Shown: piece after piece, positions 59,904-64,000 of the stretch
Position numbering within the stretch: the first letter of the stretch is position 1
Layout of the letters: each line of letters begins with the position of its first letter
DNA from: Fictibacillus solisalsi
Lineage (GTDB): Bacteria > Bacillota > Bacilli > Bacillales > Fictibacillaceae
Length of the DNA stretch: 64,000 nucleotides
Assembly: GCF_900103485.1 (NCBI RefSeq)
Contig: NZ_FNHW01000001.1
Coordinates: 2,563,057 to 2,627,056 of the forward strand
Direction: 5' to 3'
The notes under the pieces: model-generated
What the model saw: the letters and a program-made list of their open reading frames with translations, nothing else
Database searches by the model: none
Told to the model about the DNA's origin: nothing
Program-made: the position numbers and the translations under genes

Positions 59904-61340
59904 ATGACAACGGTATTGAATAAAGAAGATCCCCCTTTGGATTCCTCCTATTTTCATTTTATCTTTCCTTTTTCAATGAAAGAGGATTGTGCGGGGGAAG
60001 CCATCAATTACTTAAAACATAAAGGGTATGAATTCTTTTCCTTAACAAGCAAGACACAGGAAAAGGCCTACTACGGTGGAAACAATAAAATTTCTCATAA
60101 AGAATTGGAGCATTACTTCCTGCCATTTACTTCAGACGTGCTTTTTCCCCAAAAAGAACACCGGTTAACCTTTCGAAGGTATTCAAAAGCAACAGGGGTA
60201 ACCGCTGAACTCCATTCCGATCTCATCAAAGTGCCTTTTACGATTAATTCCATCGATGTGTTTCTCCTGCCGTTTGAGCTGGGGTTCATTACCTTGAGGA
60301 TCAGCATGAAGGATGTTTCCTATTCAGAAGCGATTGAATTTGCAGCACGTTTCAGAGTGCTTGAAAACCGTACAAGAGATGACCGTGAGGCTGTGGTAGA
60401 GTTTGAAAATAAAAGTTACCAGCAGGTAGAAACATTTCTTTTTAACGTTCTTCTCCCCGACTTTACCCGTTACCTGGATGTTGGTCAGGTAAATGGATCT
60501 CATTTCGAATCATTACCTTTTTTTATTGATGAAAGAATGTATGTACAGGTACTGTTTCAATTTGAAAAAGGAGCCAAATTGCATGAGAGCGACCTGTTCA
60601 GAGGATCCCAGCTTGATGGTTTAAATGATGAGGGGCAACCTGAGATCAGTTCCAGCAATAAAGACTTTATCCACAATTATTGCATAGAAAATGGTTATCA
60701 CCGGTGGGCCCCGGACACCTATTATCTGATCGATGAACACGTCTTCAGTTGCATGACCAACGCCACAGGGGTGGAAAGGGAGAACAAGCGGGATCAGATG
60801 TACGGAGAGTTTTATTACGGATTATTGCTGAATCTGTTTCATAAAATTGTGCTTCTTCGTTTATCCAACCGCTATTCCCAGGTGCACCTTGAAAAGGATA
60901 ATGAAGAAACGGAAAAGCTCATTGGAGAAATTACTCTCTTTTCGGCACGATTCTTCTTTTTGGAGCTTGCTGCGCAAAGCCAGGGTAGGAATATATTTAT
61001 TAAGCTGAAAGAAGTCCTGCAAAATCAAGAGCTTTATGATGATGTAAAACAAACTTTGTCCACCCTCTATCAATATCAGGACCAAAAATCAGCTAAAAGA
61101 AATAACTATCTTATTTCCATTTTAACCATTTATACAGTGATTACCGGAATCTATGGTATGAATATGGTGATTGAGGAGTTAAAGAGGCCCATCAAATGGA
61201 GCAAAATATCTTCTTTTGGTTTTTTTGAGTATCTCGCGTTGTTTGTCACGATTACCGGCATTGCCGCAAGTCTATTGCTTGGTATTTCCTTTTTGAAAAA
61301 ATGGATTCGGGAAATGCGCAACCGTAATAGCATGGAATAA
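59904..61340 (+). CDS. divergent CorA-like membrane protein with GMN motif
   Basis: A 478-residue protein I cannot assign to a named family. The long N-terminal part (about 395 residues) is soluble and mixed alpha/beta, becoming helical and charged from about 330. The C-terminus has two hydrophobic segments (about 400-418 and 437-460), and the first ends in YGMNM at about 417-421. In CorA/MIT channels the GMN signature sits exactly at the end of the first of two C-terminal membrane segments, and a basic tail (KKWIREMRNR) follows the second, as here. A metal channel or a channel-like regulator is inferred. The ATG has AGAGGTG. Confidence 0.65.
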   Translation: MTTVLNKEDPPLDSSYFHFIFPFSMKEDCAGEAINYLKHKGYEFFSLTSKTQEKAYYGGNNKISHKELEHYFLPFTSDVLFPQKEHRLTFRRYSKATGVTAELHSDLIKVPFTINSIDVFLLPFELGFITLRISMKDVSYSEAIEFAARFRVLENRTRDDREAVVEFENKSYQQVETFLFNVLLPDFTRYLDVGQVNGSHFESLPFFIDERMYVQVLFQFEKGAKLHESDLFRGSQLDGLNDEGQPEISSSNKDFIHNYCIENGYHRWAPDTYYLIDEHVFSCMTNATGVERENKRDQMYGEFYYGLLLNLFHKIVLLRLSNRYSQVHLEKDNEETEKLIGEITLFSARFFFLELAAQSQGRNIFIKLKEVLQNQELYDDVKQTLSTLYQYQDQKSAKRNNYLISILTIYTVITGIYGMNMVIEELKRPIKWSKISSFGFFEYLALFVTITGIAASLLLGISFLKKWIREMRNRNSME

Positions 61341-61433
61341 AAGCCTCTAAAGATCGCCGAATCAAGATTTTTGGATAAGCTAAAATTATTTCAAAAATTA
61401 GAGCAGGGGTCTAGTCCACCTTTTGCAGTCCCT

Positions 61434-61442
61434 CATATGATA
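61434..61442 (+). promoter_or_regulatory. sigma-E/sigma-K-like -10 box
   Basis: CATATGATA fits the mother-cell -10 pattern CATAnnnTA. No convincing -35 at standard spacing is seen. It lies 49 bp before a coat-like gene. Confidence 0.45.
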
Positions 61443-61490
61443 TCTTAACCGGAATGAATTTCTGGAAATTAATTCAAGGGGGATGCTCTG

Positions 61491-61856
61491 ATGGGCTACG
61501 AACCAAAACACGAAAAGCACTTTAAGCATGAAAGCAGCTCTTGCAGCTCTAGCAAGTTCTATCGTGTGGAAAAGGCGCACATTCCGCCAACCTACTCCAA
61601 AAACGTTAACTACTCTGTTAACTACCAAAAACAATCTGCTGACTACAGCCAATTGTTAGACGGTGGAAAAGGTGGCGGCAAGCAATCATATGATGGAGGC
61701 CACCACGGCGACAAAAAGAAAAAGCATAAAAAATGTCAATGTGAATCTTCCTCTTCCTCTTCCTCTTCTTCCTGCTGCTTCAAAAAGAAGAAAAAGAAGA
61801 GATGCTGCAGACGCAGAAGACACTGCTGCTGCAATAACTGGGGATGGATTTTCTAA
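61491..61856 (+). CDS. Cys/Ser/Lys-rich, probable spore-associated protein
   Basis: A 121-residue low-complexity protein. It starts His/Lys/Ser-rich, has a Tyr/Asn/Ser centre (NYSVNYQKQSADYS), a GGKGGG turn, then KKKKHKK, a run of nine Ser, two Lys/Cys/Arg clusters and CCCNNWGWIF at the end. Ten Cys in all, mostly in pairs or triplets near the C-terminus. Such composition is typical of crosslinked spore-coat or exosporium proteins (compare CotG-like proteins). A sporulation-type -10 box and an AAGGGGG site support expression in the mother cell. Not matched to a known coat protein. Confidence 0.6.
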   Translation: MGYEPKHEKHFKHESSSCSSSKFYRVEKAHIPPTYSKNVNYSVNYQKQSADYSQLLDGGKGGGKQSYDGGHHGDKKKKHKKCQCESSSSSSSSSCCFKKKKKKRCCRRRRHCCCNNWGWIF

Positions 61857-61874
61857 TCCTTGGGCAGTAAAAGA

Positions 61875-61906
61875 AGGACTCTTTAGGTCCTTCTTTTTTG
61901 TGTTCA
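61875..61906. terminator. bidirectional terminator
   Basis: AAGAAGGAC/GTCCTTCTT with a 7-nt loop and T6; the converging gerC gene ends here too. Confidence 0.85.
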
Positions 61907-63043
61907 GTTAATAATCCCATGCTGAACAATGGTTACTTTAATTTCGGGTTCAATGGAAATGTTTCGATAATCTTTTTCCCAATTCATTTTTTTCCAATCT
62001 CCGTAATGAAACGAACGGATTCGTTTGCCGATTCCCAGCTCATCACAATTAGCCTTTTGTGTTTTTGCCAGTGTTTTTTTAGCGAGTGCGTTCATCTCCC
62101 GGGTCAGTGTCTTGTTTAACTGATTTGCTTTCCTTGCGCTGTCAAGATGATCCACGGGTAGCTCGTTCACGTTGACATCCATTTTCAATGCGAGATTTAC
62201 CCTTACTTTCTGGTCCGGGGTGATGTGTATTTTCATTTTCCGATCGATATCATTGACAAGAACCGTAATATAATTTCGTTCCTTCATGTCCTTATTGTCA
62301 TTAATCTTAAAGGTAAACCTGGGATAATCCTGTTTCACTCCATTCAAAAGAAGCAGCATCGTCGATTCTTTTCCGGTTAAGGTTCCGGTCATCTTTCTTT
62401 TATGAAACATGGCTGTGCCGATCACTTCCGCACGCTGCTGCTGTTCATTAATCCTCAGGTACGGAAGCAGATAATCGTTTCCTTCATCAAACATCAACGT
62501 ACAAATCGACTGCACCGTTTCAATTTCAAATAAACCAATGGCACTGGTGCTCCGCAGAAGTTCAGGATAATAGATATCCAGAAGAGTAGAATCCTTGGGC
62601 TGAATTTCAAGACTTTTTTTTGCCTTGCCTTTCACAACCGCCACCATTGCATTTACCGAACCTCTGGGATCCCGGTAGATGACATCGAGACTTGAATAGA
62701 TATCTTTTTGGGCCAGTTTTTCACCGAACAAAAAGACCCTGTTTCTGGAGGCATCAAATATCTGGGAAACCTTTTTATCCAGATTGAAACGGGCATCCCT
62801 TGTTGTTACCCCAGTGGATGAAACGACTACACTTTTCACCATTGACATCGCGTTGGAGCCTTTGTTTACGACCGGATAAACCACCGTATCAATGATTTTC
62901 CCATCTGGATCCACATCCAGTCCCGCAGCCAGAATTAGCCTGGATTCTTTGATCAGGCGCTGATCCCAGCAACCGGTAAGCAACACGATGACTATTAGCG
63001 TACCAAGGAGCAACCCTTTCTTTTTTGTCAACAATGTTTTCAT
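61904..63043 (-). CDS. Ger(x)C family spore germination lipoprotein
   Basis: A 379-residue GerC-type subunit of a germinant receptor in the inner spore membrane. Signal peptide with lipobox LTGC (Cys at about 25) then the family hallmark WDQRLIKE. The ELLRSTSAIGLFEIE and late KKMNWEKDYRNI segments are usual for the family. It overlaps the gerB-type gene by four bases (ATGA). A gerA-type subunit, if present, would lie outside the window. Confidence 0.93.
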   Translation of the reverse strand: MKTLLTKKKGLLLGTLIVIVLLTGCWDQRLIKESRLILAAGLDVDPDGKIIDTVVYPVVNKGSNAMSMVKSVVVSSTGVTTRDARFNLDKKVSQIFDASRNRVFLFGEKLAQKDIYSSLDVIYRDPRGSVNAMVAVVKGKAKKSLEIQPKDSTLLDIYYPELLRSTSAIGLFEIETVQSICTLMFDEGNDYLLPYLRINEQQQRAEVIGTAMFHKRKMTGTLTGKESTMLLLLNGVKQDYPRFTFKINDNKDMKERNYITVLVNDIDRKMKIHITPDQKVRVNLALKMDVNVNELPVDHLDSARKANQLNKTLTREMNALAKKTLAKTQKANCDELGIGKRIRSFHYGDWKKMNWEKDYRNISIEPEIKVTIVQHGIIN

Positions 63044-64000
63044 GATTGCTGTTTCTCCTTTCGATGAGTAAGTAATGAGAGCAACAAAAGCAAAACAGGC
63101 AACCCCAGGACAAAGATATAGCTCAAATGGGTGACAAACGTCGAAAACTGCCCCACTTTGTAAACGCCCTCCGGCATCAGTGAAATAAGGACAGACACAA
63201 TGGCCACATAGAAAACATAAGGTGAATGGTCTTTATTTTTTGGGAAAAACGACATCAGCCCCCGTGAAGCAGCGAACAAATAGGCCATGTAAGAGGTGCC
63301 AACAGACACGATCCACACGGATAAAAACAACAAATCAATTCGCTCCAATACTTTGAATGAAAACGATTTGATCATGTATAACAGCGGCTCCGGAACGAGG
63401 CTGAATTCCTTTATGCCAAAAAACAAAATACAAATCAACGTTAAAAAGGAATAAAATATGGTAACCACGACATTGGAAATACTGGCTGATTTCAACTTTT
63501 TGATAGCTGTGGACTGGACATAGGGAGCCATGATCAAATACATCTCAAAACCGATCATTGAAAAAAGCGCTTTTTCGGTTCCTTTTAAAACAGGCATGAC
63601 CCCTTTTTCTCCAATGGGAAAAATATTTAAGTAATCTACTTCCCAAAATGAATAAACGACAAGCAGCACAAAAACGATAAGCAAAAGGGAGACAAAAACA
63701 TAAAATCTCGCTAAAAACTTTACCGGTCCTCTTACGGCATAAATCCCTATCCCTGACATGAGAACGATCAGCAACCAGCGGGGGGTTAACGGGAGGATCC
63801 ATAAATTGATGATTTCGGCGAACAAAGAAAGGATGCTGGATCCTACGAGAGTAAAATAAATGATATATAAGCCTTTGATGCCCCCGCCGATGAAGCTACC
63901 GGTTGTGTTATCCAAAACCTCATATAGCGTCATGGACGGAAACCGTTTCATCAGAATCCAAAACAAAATAAGCAGGACTTGTATGATGCACCCGCTAATT
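63040..64000 (-). CDS. GerB family spore germination permease (partial, N-terminus beyond window)
   Basis: The C-terminal 319 residues of a GerAB/GerBB/GerKB-type permease of the amino-acid transporter superfamily. The reading frame is open to the window edge, with typical KRFPSMTLYEVLDN (compare KRFPxxxLxE), and seven to eight hydrophobic segments remain. The frame continues past the first in-window ATG, so the gene starts beyond 64000. It forms the germinant-binding B subunit and is translationally coupled to gerC. Confidence 0.92.
   Translation of the reverse strand, partial: ISGCIIQVLLILFWILMKRFPSMTLYEVLDNTTGSFIGGGIKGLYIIYFTLVGSSILSLFAEIINLWILPLTPRWLLIVLMSGIGIYAVRGPVKFLARFYVFVSLLLIVFVLLVVYSFWEVDYLNIFPIGEKGVMPVLKGTEKALFSMIGFEMYLIMAPYVQSTAIKKLKSASISNVVVTIFYSFLTLICILFFGIKEFSLVPEPLLYMIKSFSFKVLERIDLLFLSVWIVSVGTSYMAYLFAASRGLMSFFPKNKDHSPYVFYVAIVSVLISLMPEGVYKVGQFSTFVTHLSYIFVLGLPVLLLLLSLLTHRKEKQQS

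Noticed and set aside
1-64000. tRNA, rRNA, CRISPR arrays, integrase or transposase genes, phage genes
   Set aside because: None was seen on reading both strands; no direct repeats with spacers and no attachment-site-like duplications were found by eye.

Overview
The window reads as chromosome of a spore-forming, low-GC Gram-positive bacterium of the family Bacillaceae. The evidence is Bacillus-type genes and signals: sporulation and germination genes (yunB, a SpoVB-like flippase, GerC/GerB proteins, a coat-like protein), RsbR-type stressosome proteins, sigma-B, sigma-W and cre sites, a T-box, an S-box and a TRAP-type leader. The gene order is not that of B. subtilis, so I name no species. I saw no tRNA, rRNA, CRISPR array, prophage or intact insertion sequence.

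Layout. 1-0.5 kb: 3' part of a class B penicillin-binding protein gene. 0.9-4.1 kb: a four-gene quinone/catechol detoxification operon (mhqO, mhqD, flavin reductase, aldo/keto reductase) behind a palindromic operator. 4.3-8 kb: an FAD protein, an SRAP abasic-site protein, and trpS behind a tryptophan T-box. 8-14 kb: two DedA proteins around a SpoVB-like flippase, then P5C reductase, an M42 peptidase and an odd SDR. 14.3-14.6 kb: a gene-free, highly structured stretch ending in its own minus-strand terminator, a candidate non-coding RNA. 14.6-16.4 kb: single-gene trpE with a TRAP-binding leader of ten NAG triplets in two phased blocks. 16.4-25 kb: mixed enzymes (two methyltransferases, a P450, a LysE exporter) and the yuaF-floT flotillin pair.

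25.3-31.5 kb: sulfate assimilation. An S-box (SAM riboswitch) leads yezD-cysH-sat-cysC-sumT-sirB-sirC, which covers sulfate activation, APS/PAPS reduction and siroheme synthesis. Facing away from it is a TSUP-family anion transporter with its own leader terminator. 31.6-35.5 kb: copper efflux (csoR-copZ, copA, and a His-rich exported protein). 36-43.5 kb: a YdbM-like acyl-CoA dehydrogenase, an ion transporter, small stress proteins, a lipase-like protein and yunB. 42.5-46.7 kb: a V4R-STAS protein and an RsbR paralogue, separated by a Fur-controlled FTR1 permease and a nucleoside transporter.

46.8-50.9 kb: trehalose operon treP-treA-treR with two TreR operators and a cre. 51-53 kb: two tiny coupled ORFs, then a MarR-MFS efflux pair. 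53-59.8 kb: a tripartite tricarboxylate transporter (tctCBA) with its CitS/CitT-type two-component system and an AbrB-family membrane protein, under a perfect cre site. 59.9-64 kb: a divergent CorA-like protein, a Cys/Ser/Lys-rich sporulation protein, and a gerC-gerB pair that runs off the right edge.

Most interesting: the split TRAP leader on an orphan trpE, the candidate ncRNA at 14.3-14.6 kb, the leader terminator of unknown trigger before the TSUP gene, the V4R-STAS stressosome-like protein without the usual phospho-threonine, and the CorA-like GMN protein.
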